Source of the DNA: Panax quinquefolius
Taxonomy: Eukaryota; Streptophyta; Magnoliopsida; Apiales; Araliaceae
Length of the DNA: 64,000 nucleotides
NCBI GenBank assembly: GCA_020205615.1
Contig: CM035153.1
Coordinates: 100,399,735-100,463,734, forward strand
Direction: 5' to 3'
Within the stretch, counting starts at the first letter, position 1; each line of letters opens with the position of its first letter. Shown one piece after another: positions 11,160 to 23,700 of this stretch. A program made the translations under genes and the position numbers. The notes below the pieces were generated by a model. That model saw only the letters and a program-made list of their open reading frames with translations, was not told the DNA's origin and made no database searches.

Positions 11160-12380
11160 GTTTTTGGTTCTATTTTTGGCCTGTGGTTATGATATTATCT
11201 GAAAATTCCTAAATGGCTCCAAAGAAGTAAAAACTTAGCATTGGGGGATCCTCTTCGTCGACACCGCATTGGGACCGTTCACGGTTCATTAGCAAGGAGG
11301 CTTTGGACAAATATTATACAGTATTGGCTAGCAAGAGCCTAGTGCCAGAGAGAGGTCTCTGGCCTGATGTGAGGCTAAATGGAGAGCTATTTGTCATGAT
11401 CGTCAACCGTAATTGGACCCATTTCACGCGACAGCCATTGTCCTCAGTCATTGCTCTTGTGAAGGAATTTTATGCCAACGCCTTAGCTGAGGGGAATTTG
11501 GTGGTCCAAGTTAGGGGTAAGGCAGTCCCGTTTGATAAGAGAACTATTAATGCATGCTTCCAGATGTCAAACTAAGATAGAGATTATTTAGCAGACAGTG
11601 TGCGCAGCTATGATTTAGAAGACATTATAAAGAGGTTGTGTAAGCACGGCACCACTTGGAAAACAAAATAAATGAGTACACGGGTGAAAAGTCTAGCTTC
11701 GCTCACATAGAGCTCTCATGCTATGGGAAAACATGGTATAGCTTTATCTGCCACAACCTGATGCCAACCAAGCATGTTAGTGACGTGACCAAGGAACAAG
11801 CGGTGTTGTTGTTTGTTATTGTGACAAGATTGAAGATCGATGTAGGGTCTCTAATCCATGAATCAATTCTAAGGCCTTGAGAGGTAGCACTTCAGGAGGA
11901 CTCCCACATCCATCTATAATCACATTTCTCTGCAAGATAGTTGAGGTACCCATGGCCATGGATGAAATACTACTGCCCCTATGGCCATTATTGATCATGC
12001 CACCATCACCCGCTATAGAGTATGGGAAGGTTCAGCTTCTCATCCACGCAGTGAGGGCTTCCTGCCTTCTTCTCAACCTCCACCTCCTTCTTCAGAGGCT
12101 GACACATCTGCACAGTCTATTGAGTTAGGTTCTTCTTCAGCTTGGCCATTGGCAGAGATTTTGGCCTCTATGAAGGATTGATGTTGTAGCTCAAAGGCAG
12201 GATCTATTCATGCAGTATCATGTTGAGTTCGCAAACACGGTGGAGAGGATTTATGTAGTATCTAGTGGAGATGAAGCTGATTCTATGCCATTCCAGTTCC
12301 CTGTGCCTCTGATTTGCCCTCCATATCCACCACCATCTCCTACCGCGGATGAAGAAGAGGATGACGACGGCGTCGAGTGA
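10496..12380 (+). pseudogene. Env-like ORF3 of Athila-type element, duplicated and broken
   Basis: The ATG at 10496 (MAPKK) is closed at once by TAA, then the frame continues as KLSIGGSSSS and ALDKYYTVLASKS. Motifs VKEFYANA, VRGKAVPFD and, in a second frame, CHNLMPTKH match the domain described as putative plant transposon protein, found in the third ORF of Athila elements. The whole domain is present twice (10586-11202 and 11303-11880) because of the 717-bp duplication. After 11880 the frame passes through a Pro/Ser-rich stretch (about 12040-12130) and an acidic tail ending at the TGA at 12378-12380. Its role is unproven; it is called env-like only by position. Confidence 0.78.
11160..11876 (+). 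repeat. Tandem duplication unit 2 (717 bp)
   Basis: Second head-to-tail copy of 10443-11159. Only after this copy does the sequence run on (from about 11877) into the C-terminal part of the env-like ORF, so the ancestral ORF had one unit. Confidence 0.93.
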
Positions 12381-14038
12381 TCATCCCTCAAGGAAGCCCT
12401 CTCATATTAATTTTTGTATGCTCGGCAATGAGGGCATTGCCCATTTTAAATTTGGGGGTGTTTATCAGTTTTTCTATCTTATGACATGTTAGGATGCCAT
12501 TAGTAGTATTTTTTTATTTTTTCTTTATTTATATATTTTTAGCAGTATTTTGGGTTGCACATATTTGTTTTTATATTGCAGTCATGGATTATGTGATCGA
12601 TTGCAGTTTTGTATGTATGAACTGTAGTTGACATCTTTTGGGCTTTTGTAGCCTCATACTTAGTTTATTTTGGGTTTTATGATGTATGGATGGATGCATG
12701 AACTATTTTTTAATATTTTATGGCTCCATTTCGTTATGTATAGATACATGAGTAGTTTTTAGTATTAGCATGTTTTGTTTATAGCCATCTTTTGGGAATT
12801 ACACAGATTGGTATACTTAATGTCATGCTATGGCTTTACTACCCTATTTTGAGTTGATATTAGTGCAAGGGTTTACATTATCTTTTATCTTGCCATGTTA
12901 TGGTTTTTGATTAACCCTATCTTGAACTGTATATATGATGGGAATGGGTTATATAGATTATAAATTTTTTATTATGGCTAATGATAAGCATGTTGGTTTT
13001 ACGGCTATTTCAAAGAGCTTATGTCAAGCATGTGTGGATGAAGGGTTAGTTTAGTTGATAAGTTGAGACTGTTATTGATCCGTTCTTCTCAGTGAGCACC
13101 GACCAACTGTTATAGCTAGTTATATTTCTGATATAGTTTACGTGTTTATGGTTTTGAAAATGTGTTAACTCTGTTGAACTTATATGAATACAAGGTAATA
13201 AAAGACTTAGACGTTTGTGCAAATTCGGATCTTAGATTCTGGCATGTTTTCTATTTTAAAAAAATGAAGTGAAGAATAACAAGAACCTTAGTTGACTAAG
13301 TTTGATTATGTGTCCTTTGTTGCTCGAGTCATTAGATCCTTAGAGGTGTTCTATAGCTAGTGCCCTCAAGCCATCTGGCTTGGGAGTCATTGATCAAAAG
13401 CTCATTAACGGGTAACTTTGAATAGCCTAAAGTAATTAAGCATTGCACGGTCATCCTAAAGGTTTTGATTGTTAATTTGTTTAGAATAAAAGTCTACTTT
13501 GGCTTAAGTTTGATTATGTGGCCTTTATTACTCGAGTTATTAGATCCATAGGGGCGTTCTACATCTAGTGCCCTAAAGCTATCTGGCTTGGGAGTCGTTA
13601 ATCAAAAGCTCATTAACAGGTAACTCTGAATAGCCTATGGTAATTAAGCATTACACAAGTCAGATTTTGATGTCTTCATGCTAATGCCTTTTGATCTTTT
13701 CTTGCATCTGTGTCTTGTTCTTAATGCTTGATGATTGTGTGAGTTTACAGCATTAGCAAAAAAAATTATTGCGATCAATTGGGTGAGCTTATTTTGAGCT
13801 ATGATTAGTTAGGATAGTTGGTCTTCACACACACACATGGAATGGATCGAATACAGTCTTATGTTTGAGATTGATTGAACCCTTATTCATAATTGTGTTT
13901 ATCTTATTCTCTGAGGGTAGTTGTTTTGAGCTTAGAAGCCATGATCCAGGAGTATAGTATTTAACTTGAATTGCGTTTTTATTTTTCTTTTGATTTTTTT
14001 GTTTTGATAGTTTGCGTGAGGACAAGTAAGCAAAGGCT
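12381..14038 (+). other. 3' untranslated region of element E
   Basis: No coding signal. Just after ORF3 comes a polypurine-like ATTTGGGGGTGTTT (about 12451). At 13298-13456 and 13506-13660 lies a direct repeat with a 208-bp period (shared text such as CATCTGGCTTGGGAGTC or close to it, and CAAAAGCTCATTAAC). The rest is T-rich. Long non-coding 3' regions are usual in Athila elements. Confidence 0.65.
13298..13660 (+). repeat. Two-copy direct repeat (208-bp period) in the 3' region of E
   Basis: Copy 1 starts with AAGTTTGATTATGTG at 13298, copy 2 at 13506; about 155 bp of each is clearly similar, ending in TAATTAAGCATT. Between them lies about 50 bp that is not shared. Confidence 0.85.
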
Positions 14039-14054
14039 TAAGTTTGGAGGTATT
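14039..14054 (+). other. Putative polypurine tract of element E
   Basis: TAAGTTTGGAGGTATT sits directly before TGATGAGTGG, the presumed LTR start. The position suits plus-strand DNA priming, although the tract is short and interrupted by T. Confidence 0.5.
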
Positions 14055-15456
14055 TGATGAGTGGGATTTATACCAATGAATCGAATCCTTTATTGTTTAA
14101 GAAGTTACTTGTTCGTCGTAATTTATATCACTTTTATATTATTTTATTATTATTTTGCTTAATATATGTGTTGCAGGGCTTATTAGCTCATTTCCAGCTT
14201 TCAGGAGCAAAAGGTCAATTTTCTTATCTGCAGTATTGCAATATTATGCCAGATTAAACCTATACCGCAGTACTTCCTTCTTCTGCCACTTGATAGAATG
14301 CAGCACAAGTGCTGAGTTCCAGTTCCTTCACAAATTGGCACTGCAGCGCAACTTATTTACCAAAGGTGTTGACTCAGCACTGCAGCGCCGCTCCAAGGCT
14401 TAATCTTAGCGCTACAGTGCCACCTCCGGTGCCCAGGCAAAAAATAGGTTTTAATGACCTAAAAGCTGAGGGAAAAAAACATTATCATTAAGCAGCAGCC
14501 TCCATCATCAGTGGAGATAACCATAGAAGTAGTTTTTGAAGCTTTTTAGCTTAGAAGAGAAACAAGTTGGTCTTCAAGCACTCCAAGCTCATTGCTTCCT
14601 TCATTGCATGGATTCTACACGGAGAAGAGAATAGTTGGAGCCAAAAAAACTTCAGAAGAGGAGTTTTTTTTATCCAAATCTTTCATTCATTTGTGTATTT
14701 TGAGCATGTTGAACACTTTTATAATGTTGATTAGTTCCATAGTTATGAACTAATTATATTTCTCGGATTACAATATAACTTAATGATTAGCTTAATTGAA
14801 TTTCTCTCCTATTTATTATTATTAATCATTTTTGGAATGGGTTGTTGTATTTCATGCTTTTTTATTGGTTGTTTGGCTAAGGAAGTGATATAGGTATTAA
14901 TGGATATTGGAAAATGGATGTTAATGCCTAACCCTAAAATACAATAACACTTGTTATGACCATGTCTATGGCAATGAGAGCATATATTGCATAATAGAAT
15001 AGAAATATATCTATTTGCCTTGTATAACCTTTTATATTAAGCTTAATGACCCTTAGTTTAGTTATTTTCACCATAGGAATATTGTGATTCATCTAGCTAA
15101 GGGATGTGCATTTAACCGACGGAAGAGGCTTATGTGTACTTAATTTTCTCGGTTGGCCATTCTTATGATTTGTTAGTTAAGTGAAGAGTTAGGAGATTAG
15201 GCAAAGCATTAGGGGAGTTGTAATCCTAGCTTGCCATACTTGTTGCAATTCGATCTCATAATTTATTGTTTTAATCATATAGTTTTAAACACACCATCTT
15301 TATTTACTTCTTTAGATAAGACCGTATTGTTTCAATTTTAGTAGTTGATTAGTTTTAATACTTTGTTCTCGTGGGTACGACACTCATCTTATCATTGTAT
15401 TACTTTTTAGACTGCGTATACTTGCGCGTGTTTAGTGATCGATAATTCGACCAACA
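14055..15456 (+). repeat. Probable 3' LTR of element E (about 1.4 kb)
   Basis: Starts TGATGAGTGG after a purine tract and ends GATAATTCGACCAACA; the segment just before the end (GTGGGTACGACACTC, CTTGCGCGTG) is of the kind seen at Athila-type LTR ends. It carries three GCGCTGCAGCGC-like palindromes (14338-14421). The matching 5' LTR is off window, so the boundaries cannot be confirmed by alignment. Confidence 0.62.
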
Positions 15457-15465
15457 ATACACAAG

Positions 15466-15498
<33 letters not shown>

Positions 15499-15514
15499 CA
15501 TTAGCTATAAATAC
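15457..15514. repeat. Short spacer with (TA)n microsatellite
   Basis: The 58 bp between LTR E and LTR F, mainly (TA)14 at 15467-15494. It may be the only surviving pre-insertion DNA on this side of the nest. Confidence 0.8.
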
Positions 15515-18500
15515 TGTGACAGCCCGGATTTTCAGAAATTATTAAAATAAGAATTTAATAAATAAAATTCTTATTATGAGATGTTTTGAGTTTGAGTATG
15601 TATATATATGTGTTATATATTTTGAAATATGTGATTTGGTGTGAAGAGAATTAAATGGTTATATATAAAGGTGAGTTTTATGTATTCATGTATTGGGAAA
15701 AATGAGGTTTAATAGTTAATTAAGCTATTGAGGAAAGTAAATGAAATTGTTACAAAATTTAAATTAATTGAATATTGATAGTTAATTTAATTGAGTTAAA
15801 AATTATATTATGAAATAATATAATTTGATTATTATGTCTTTTCAAAGAATGGAATTATTATGAGTTAAATTTCATAAATAATGAGAGTGATTCACTTAGT
15901 TTAAGTAGTACATTAATGTGAATATATTTGTTTTAATAAAATGATAGGAGTAACGTGTAATACGATTTGGTATTTAAGTAAATAGTTAAAATATTTATCG
16001 AATAGAATAAATATTTTAGTGGGAATATTCATGGAGTAAAATGATATTTGATGAAATAATTTATTTAAGTTCGATAATATTGATTAAATAATTTTATAAT
16101 CGGTGCGTATTTTATTATTACGCTAATGGAATGGAAATATTCTAATTTAATTAAATAATTAAGTTATAGGATGAATGATTTGTTAACCAAAATTATAATT
16201 ATATTAGCTAATAAATATTGTGGTGGCTAAATAAAGATTATAAATTAATTGGATAATGTGTGACATGGGTACTATAGGATAAGAAGATTATTAAAATAAT
16301 TGGAAGGAGTTTAATAAAATTAAACCAAATAAGGCCTTATGACCTTTGGTATATTTTAACTGCTGAGACTCTTAGTCTATGGTAACTGTTAACTCAGCTT
16401 AAAGATACGTAAATACATTCTTAAGCTTTATTTCCTCGTATATGCTCATATTTTCAAAAAAAAACATAGAACAAAGATAATAGAGTGATTTGAAAGGAAA
16501 ATTTTGTAAAATCAAGAAGGAAGAAGAAGAAGATTCATATCATCTAGCCATTTTAAAGAAGAAATCAAAGGTATTAACCTAGTTATAAACTCTATTTTGT
16601 ATTTTTGTGGAAATATTTCTCTGTAAATTGGTTTTGGTGAAGAATTCGTTGAGAGATTGGTTATATATGTTATTAAATATATATAATTTGTTATATGTAA
16701 TCTAGAAACAATTTTGGAGTGTTCAAATCCATGAAAATATATTTAAGATGAAGATTTTGAGTTTTGTTGAATATGTATATTATGGCTTATTTTGAGACTA
16801 AAAATTGATGGTTAGTTCATGTATGGAATCTGAAATTGGTGTTAGATGTTGTTAATATATTGAGTTACGAAAACAATGAAAGTTGAATGAATCAAAATGG
16901 TTAAGAAACAAATTCGTTAGAGTTGAATTCGTTAATATGTTGAAATTTGAAATTAGAGCATGAACTTTGATTATTGAGTCCCTAAAATTTGTTGTAAAAG
17001 TTATTTATTTTGTTAGAATCGTGTTATATATGCTTGGTTCTGAGTTTATGAAGTTTATTGTATTTGGGTTTGGATAAATTGGAGTTTAAGTGGAGAAATT
17101 GGATGTTTTGGTTTTGTACTATGCTGAACTCGAACTGCAGATTATGGTTCTGCTAACTGGCACAACTATGCTGGGCCCTAGACCATTTCGAGCGCTTGAT
17201 TGTCTTGGGCAAATTGACTTAATTAATCTAAGTTTGAGTTAGCGGTCTTGGTTGTAGCTTAGGTAGCTAAACCGAAAGCGCATTGCTTATTTACCGTCCC
17301 CGTCAAGCACAGAAAGGAAAGTTTATGAGTATGGTTAAGGAAAATGGATAACATATCATTTTAATTAACATTAAAACTTAACAAGGTATAATGAGAAACA
17401 TAAAAGACTTGACTTATTGTTTAGTAATGAATTGAAAAGGGATTATAAAGCATCAGATGAATGTAACTTAATAATTCCTATTTAACATTTTTCACATAAA
17501 GTGATATAGTAAGGAACTTTAAAGAACTTAACTAAATGTTAAGTGAAGATTGAAAGATGTAATTTGGAAGCATGACGTGAAGGTTCTTAATTAAATTTAA
17601 ATGAGCCTAAAATATATCCTATGTGTTGTAAAAACAAACTTCAACGATTTAATTGAGTGTTAAGCGTCGATTATAGAGAATTGTAAAGGCACTTAAGAAG
17701 AAGGTTAATTGAATAACTTAATGAAATGTTAAATGTCAAACAAAGGGAAGCGTGAAGGAAGATAAGATAAGGCTTACTTAAGAAACCTTAACTAAGTTTA
17801 TTAAACATTAGACTCATAATGTGTGGTCATAACAAATCTTAAACACTTGATTGAGCATCGAGTGACGATAAGAAGGATATATATGTTGAAATGAGAGATC
17901 AATACTACTCCCTCCATTCCAAAATAAACGTCCTAATTAGTTTTGGCACACTGGTTAATAAAGTTTTCTTTTACCTAAATTACCCTTTTTGATTAATTGA
18001 AGTATTTTTTACTTTTCTATGACCCCAATAATTACTTTTTCACTTTTCTATGACCCCAATAATTGTTTTTTCACTTTTCTATAACACTAATAATTACTCT
18101 TTCCTATGTTATTTAATTCTCTATATACATTTTTTTTATAACTCTCACATTCTCAATAAGTATATTAAATAGATTATGAGGGTATAAGAGAAAAAATAAG
18201 ATAAATATAGTTACTAATATAGAAATGGGATATTTATTTTGGAACATCTTAAAAAAATTAAGACATTTAATATGGAACGGAGGGAGTAAAAGTCAATGTA
18301 ATCTAATTGATTTCATTGTTTATGTAATTGATGCTTGTATATATGAACTTTTGGACTGATGTAGGATAAACGCAAAGTAATTAGGAGGTAGTTGGTAATC
18401 AACAAACAATACAAGTCTTTCAGTTCCTATTTGCTATGTGAACTTGATGATGAATTTTTTTAATCTGTATTGTGAAGATATTACGTATGTTGTGAGCATG

Positions 18501-19161
18501 AAATGTTAAAGTCAATTTATGACTACATTGATTGAGTAAAGAATGTTGATTGAGTAAGGGACTTAATCTTTATACTTGTTATGTGAACTGCAGTTTGTAT
18601 GATATGTTAGTCTAATGATTATGTTGTATAATCTGAGCATGTTATTTATGTGCAATGTGATACATGAAAACTGTTAGATTTGTTGGGCTGTCGAGCTCAA
18701 TCTTGCAAATAATCATTTTTATAGGTTAAGGATTCAAGGTAACACTATATGCTACTTGAATGGCATGAATCAGAAGTAATGCATGAAGATTTTAAATAAT
18801 TTAGCTGAGTTGTTATTATTTTGAACCATGTTTAAGGTTCCAGATGATGGACTTGATAAATCACAAAGATTGTGTTATGTTAAGCTGTAAAGTTTGAGTT
18901 ATCTTATATGTAAAGATTATCGGATTGAAATGAAAGATTTTATAAATTACTCTGATGAAGCGAATCATAAAATAGATTAATTCAAAGATATGTAAATGAT
19001 AATGGTTATGATATGGGAAATATAGATAAAGAAGACAAAAATTTAATTTATTCTTCATTTTATTAATTTTAGCATCGAATAATGATGTAAAGTTAGAATA
19101 AAGATGTATTGATAATGACCGAGGTTGAGAGTTAAATTGAATACATTTTGGGGTCGTTACA
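15515..19161 (+). repeat. 5' LTR of gypsy element F (about 3.65 kb)
   Basis: Begins TGTGACAGCCCGG and ends GGGGTCGTTACA, followed by GTTGGTATCAGAG, a methionine-tRNA-type primer-binding site, so this is a 5' LTR and not a solo LTR. The interior is AT-rich and has no ORF above about 65 aa. A Stowaway-like MITE (17908-18286) is inserted, so the original length was nearer 3.27 kb. Degenerate repeats around CTTAACTAAATGTTAAG occur at about 17370-17850. No second LTR copy is visible. Confidence 0.8.
17908..18286. mobile_element. Stowaway-like MITE (Tc1/mariner type), 379 bp
   Basis: Terminal inverted repeats read CTCCCTCCATTCC at the left and GGAACGGAGGGAG at the right, each flanked by TA (17906-17907 and 18287-18288), the target duplication typical of this superfamily. 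The inverted similarity extends further inward (AAATAAACGTCCTAATTA against TTAAGACATTTAATAT). There is no coding capacity; mobility would depend on a transposase supplied elsewhere. Confidence 0.88.
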
Positions 19162-19481
19162 GTTGGTATCAGAGTTGTAGGTTATAAACCTTTGGTAGGA
19201 GTGCCTTAGGCTATAACCTTAGAGAAGAAAGGTGAAGATGATAAAGATTAAACTCAGATTGAGTTTGAGCAATAAAAGATAAAATTAGGAAATGTATAGA
19301 GAAAAGATTAAAACATATATGAAAAGATTCAAAGAAGAATCTTGAAGGGTCATAAAGGATATGAATATGGGGTTACCTGACTCCAATAATAAAGATTAAA
19401 AGTGATAATAAATAGACGATGTCTATAAGATGAGAATGATAAAATAATAAGAATAAACTCAAATGAAGTTAGTTGATAATA
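19162..19481 (+). other. Primer-binding site and leader of element F, truncated
   Basis: TTGGTATCAGAGTTGTAGG (from 19163) is the primer-binding site. The following text (GGTTATAAACCTTTGG, GGCTATAACCTTAGAG) resembles the leader of element G after 24205. About 320 bp remain before a sharp change into copia LTR sequence; gag, pol and the 3' LTR of F are absent. Confidence 0.7.
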
Positions 19482-19576
19482 AATGGGTGATATATAAATA
19501 TAATATAACTTATATGATATGAGGATGCTCTCTTTTTACTAATCATTGTTCTTAATATTAGTATTCTTTTATAATA
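19482..19576 (+). repeat. Truncated 5' LTR of copia element C
   Basis: Matches only the last 95 bp or so of the 273-bp 3' LTR (ATAACTTATATGATATGAG, then TTAATATTAGTATTC, ending TTTTATAATA). The first two thirds are missing and replaced by the leader of F. Next is CGTTATCAGCACGA (19577-19590), a likely primer-binding site. Confidence 0.85.
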
Positions 19577-20144
19577 CGTTATCAGCACGAATTGCTCATC
19601 ACCTTCGTCTTGAAAATAATCATATTTGATTTGAAGGAGAAGGTATATTTATCTATTATATATATATATATATATATGGATACACAATTTTTTTAGCATA
19701 ACATACTACATGTTATTCCATTCATAATCTATGATTAGAGTTTGTTGTACTTACCGAAAATATATGCGCATAATAAATAAATATCCAATAAAATTATTGT
19801 TCTAGTTTAGGTGATGATTACAATCTAATGTTGTTGGTCGTCAACAACTTTCCCACTATCATATCAATTGGATGATTATTCAACTATTGGGATGTTTTTC
19901 TTTTTGGCATGGTAGCATATTTGAAAATTATATTTTAATATTTTGAGTCTATTTAAATGCTATAACACACACTCACATATATTGCTCTCTCATTTCCGTT
20001 ATTCATCATCATTCTTTATATTGTATGACTAAATATATATTGTATGCTTATATAATTTTTATAACCAGATATTCATGCACATGTGGATAGTTATAATAAA
20101 CTAAATTTCTAATGATTTTTGATATTTTTTTGTATGAAGTTACA

Positions 20145-20786
20145 ATGACAAATCTTGCCAAATTTGAGTTCGTGACACTTGATATTACGGGTAAGAATTA
20201 TTTGTCATGGATTCTAAATGCCGAAATTCATCTTGATGCCATGGGTCTTGGAAACATCATTAAAGATGGTAATGAAACATCTAGCCAAAACAAGGCAAAG
20301 GCTATGATATTCTTACGCCATCATCTCCATGAGGAGTTGAAGTTAGAGTATCTCACAATACAAGATCGTCTTATTCTTTGGAAAATTTGAAAGAAAGATA
20401 TGACCATCAAAAGACAGTTATTCTCCCAAAAGCTCGTTATGATTGGATACATTTACGATTGCAGGATTTTAAATCAATAAGTGAATATAATTCTACAATG
20501 TTTAAAATCAGTTCTAAATTGAAATTATGTGGAGATAATATCACTGATGGAGATATGTTAGAAAAAATATTCTTTACTTTTCATGTCTCAAATGTGCTCC
20601 TGTAGCAGCAGTATAGAGAACGGGGTTTTAAGAAATACTCTAAATTAATTTCATGTCTCTTTGTGGCTGAACAAAATAATGAGCTTTTAATGAAAAATCA
20701 TGAATCACGGCCGACTGGTTTAGCTCCATTCCTTGAAGTGAATGTTACAAGATATAATAATAATTATGGTCGCGGTCGTGGTCGTA
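20145..20786 (+). pseudogene. Copia gag, N-terminal part
   Basis: The ATG at 20145 opens MTNLAKFEFVTLDITGKNY, the usual start of copia gag of this type. Motifs LDAMGLG, LKERYDHQ, ISEYNS, LKLCG and VAEQNNELL follow in order. A frameshift near 20385 and a TAG near 20603 break the frame. It ends in an Arg/Gly tract (YGRGRG) encoded by GGTCGT repeats, where element G is inserted. Gag would form the particle shell and package RNA. Confidence 0.88.
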
Positions 20787-23700
20787 TGTAATGACCGAGA
20801 AATTCGGATTTTTTTTTTGTAAAATAATTTTATTGAATTAAATAATAAATAAAATTATATTCTATGTATTATCAAGATGGTTGTCAATGTATAACCTAAT
20901 AATGTGGGAATGTCATAGTATTTTAGCTATATGAAGGAATTAAAGTGTTTAAATTTCCAAGACGAAAATAAAAGTTTTTCGAAAAATTTTCTGAAAAAAA
21001 CACTATTCATCGATATTTGCTCGAGAATTATTTTTGAACTTTCGAGAAATACGTAATGATAGAATGTCAAGGTAAGATGGATTATGTAATAATAATCTAA
21101 GTATGGAAAATGCAATATTTCGCTTGCGAACTTAAATTGAGAACGTTAAGGAAAGGGAAGAATTAATTAGTTAAGTAATAATCGTATGATACGTGAGTAT
21201 TGTACGAGGTAATGAATACGAGTATAATACAAGGTATTATACGAGTTTGTATGAATGAAGGTATATCGTATATAACAAAGTTGTATATGAGTTAGAATAC
21301 GAGAATGATATGTAAACAATACGTTATCTGTATTGAGCAATAGTATTGGACTTGTAGGATTTGTTAGGAATTTGTACAAGCCCAAGTGAATTATTGGTAA
21401 GGCCCAAACGTTAATTAATGAAAAAGTTAATGTTTATTAATACAAGCCCAAAAGTTAAGTAAGTTAATCCAAGCAAGCTAGGATCCATTGGGCTATAGTG
21501 ACCCATGGGGCAAACCATGTTATTATGGTTAATCTTGGTAATCAAGTATTATGTGTGATGACCAAGTATTATGTGTGATGACCAAGACTTAGGTGTAATG
21601 AAAGCAAGAGATAAGTGTTGTGATTAACAAGTAATGAATAGTAAGGAGGGGGCTTAAAGAGGTGGGATGGTATATTGACTAAACTACCCTAACCTTGTGA
21701 ATTCTATAAATAGAGGGAGTTTGTTAGTCATTTGTTAATTGTTCAACTCATCCCACAAAATTATAAAGTGCTTAAGTGTTAGAGAGAATAAGCTACTTTC
21801 ATTTGAGAAGAAGAAGAAGACTTATTCCAAAGAACTTCAAGGGTAAGACTTCTTGTCCATTAATCTTCTATCTCTACCATGATAGGTTGATAAGAGGAGT
21901 AGGGATTAGTGAGCATGGATGTTAAGAAGTAAGAAGAATGATTAATTAAATGAACTTAAGCCGCTTAAGTCGGAAATAAGTCATTTAAACTTGCATAAGT
22001 TATAAACTTATGAAGAAGCTATATGAACTTGTTATAGGTTAACCTTGAGAGTTTGTATGAAAATAAAGAACTTGTATGAACTTGTATCAAGTATACATGA
22101 ATGAAACTATATGTTGAGAACATATAAGGATGATGATTAAAAGACTTTAATTATCATAAGTTATGAACAATGAAGCTATAAGTAGTTTATACTTTAACAA
22201 GTTATAAGCTCATGGTAGAATAAGTCAAAATCCAACATGAAAATAAGGTGTTGTAATAAGTATGTTGAGATGTTCATATGATGAATTGAATTCATTTGAA
22301 GTAATAAACGAATCATAAGTAATGAAGATTTGATGAAAATTGCACGATTGGACGATGATCGTCGAATTCGTGAAATTCTCGGAATAGAAGTCAAATTTTG
22401 TGTTTGAAGTCGAAAATGTTGGTTTTTGATGGAGACAAGTCATATTTGGCATTATAGAGTTGCGAACTCAAAAATGACCGAATTCCGATTTAGAACGAAG
22501 AAACGAGCATTGAACGTTCACGAACGTTTATCGTTTTCGTTAAAAATGAACCAATAGGTAAATTTTTAGCAAACTAAGTTGAAAATATAAAATTCTTGCA
22601 TAAACACGTAGAGTATATAATTTGTGAACCGTAGGCTTTTGAACGAACCAATTCGGACTTATAACGAAGAAGTTATGAGCCCGAGAATTTCGCAAAGTTG
22701 AAAAATTGTCCAAACTATTTGGTGCACGCAGAGGAAATGGTGTCGCGATGCAAACCATCAAAGCCAATTTATCACGACCGCAAATCGCGTGAATAGTTTA
22801 TGACCCTCTCATTGAAGAGTGGCGCCATGATCTGCGACCATCGAGTAAGGACTCATCATGCAAAATGCCAAGTCCGTGACTTTGCTACTATAATCTCATG
22901 TGCCAGCACTGACTTAGGGAGAACAAATTGGCGCAGCCACCCACCCTAGATCAAAGATAGTAAGGAATGTTTGTAAGTACAAAGAATGGAATGTGATTAG
23001 TTCCAAGTGAACTTACCTTAAGGAACTTGAAGTAACATTGTTAAAACCATGTTAAACCTTAAGGATAGTATGAGAAGGTTGATAATAACCTAATCGAATA
23101 TGAATGTAAGTATGATGACAAGCCGGAATTAATAGTAATCAAATCTAATACATGATTAGATTGAGATAAAGGGTAAGATATAGCTATATACATACTTGAT
23201 TATATATGACCTAATGTATGGCGTTATATAATCATGTATTGTAGAGACTTGAAAGACTTGAACATAAAGTAATTTATACCGTAACAGACGCTAAAGGCAT
23301 GTATTCTAACCCTTGTCTCAGTTCAATCTGAACAAGCTTTGTAATTCATGTATCCTTACGTATGAATTGATGTATGATAAAGTTAAAGCCAATTCTTTCG
23401 GCTAGACTTAATGCATTTGGTGGATTATTGATAATCTATCCAACTGTTATTAAATGTTGTTATCTTTTGTCAACTACTCGATATGGTTTTCAAAAGAAGA
23501 TTGAGTATGATAAACAAATGTTTTGTCGTCTTACGACAGGCACGTGAGGTTGCCACAAATTAAATGTGCATACGTTTAATGAATGTAGTGTTGATCACCA
23601 TAGAGTACTATAGGCTAATCACCTAGAAGTGCTCGTAAGTAATACCGGACTTACAGACTTAGTGTCGGGTTGTCCTTTTCAAAGAAAGAATGAAATACTC

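Larger units (their letters stand above)
6523..15456 (+). mobile_element. Athila-type Ty3/gypsy element E, 5' part displaced by element A
   Basis: From left to right: C-terminal two thirds of RT, RNase H and integrase (6528-9170), a spacer, an env-like ORF3 region (10496-12380), a 1.66-kb 3' untranslated region and a probable 3' LTR (14055-15456). The pol sequence (NWEKCHF, FMDDFSIFG, LIYGK.CHLP) and the third ORF after pol are characteristic of the Athila lineage. The 5' LTR, gag and protease should lie left of element A, beyond the window start. All coding parts carry stops or frameshifts. Confidence 0.85.
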
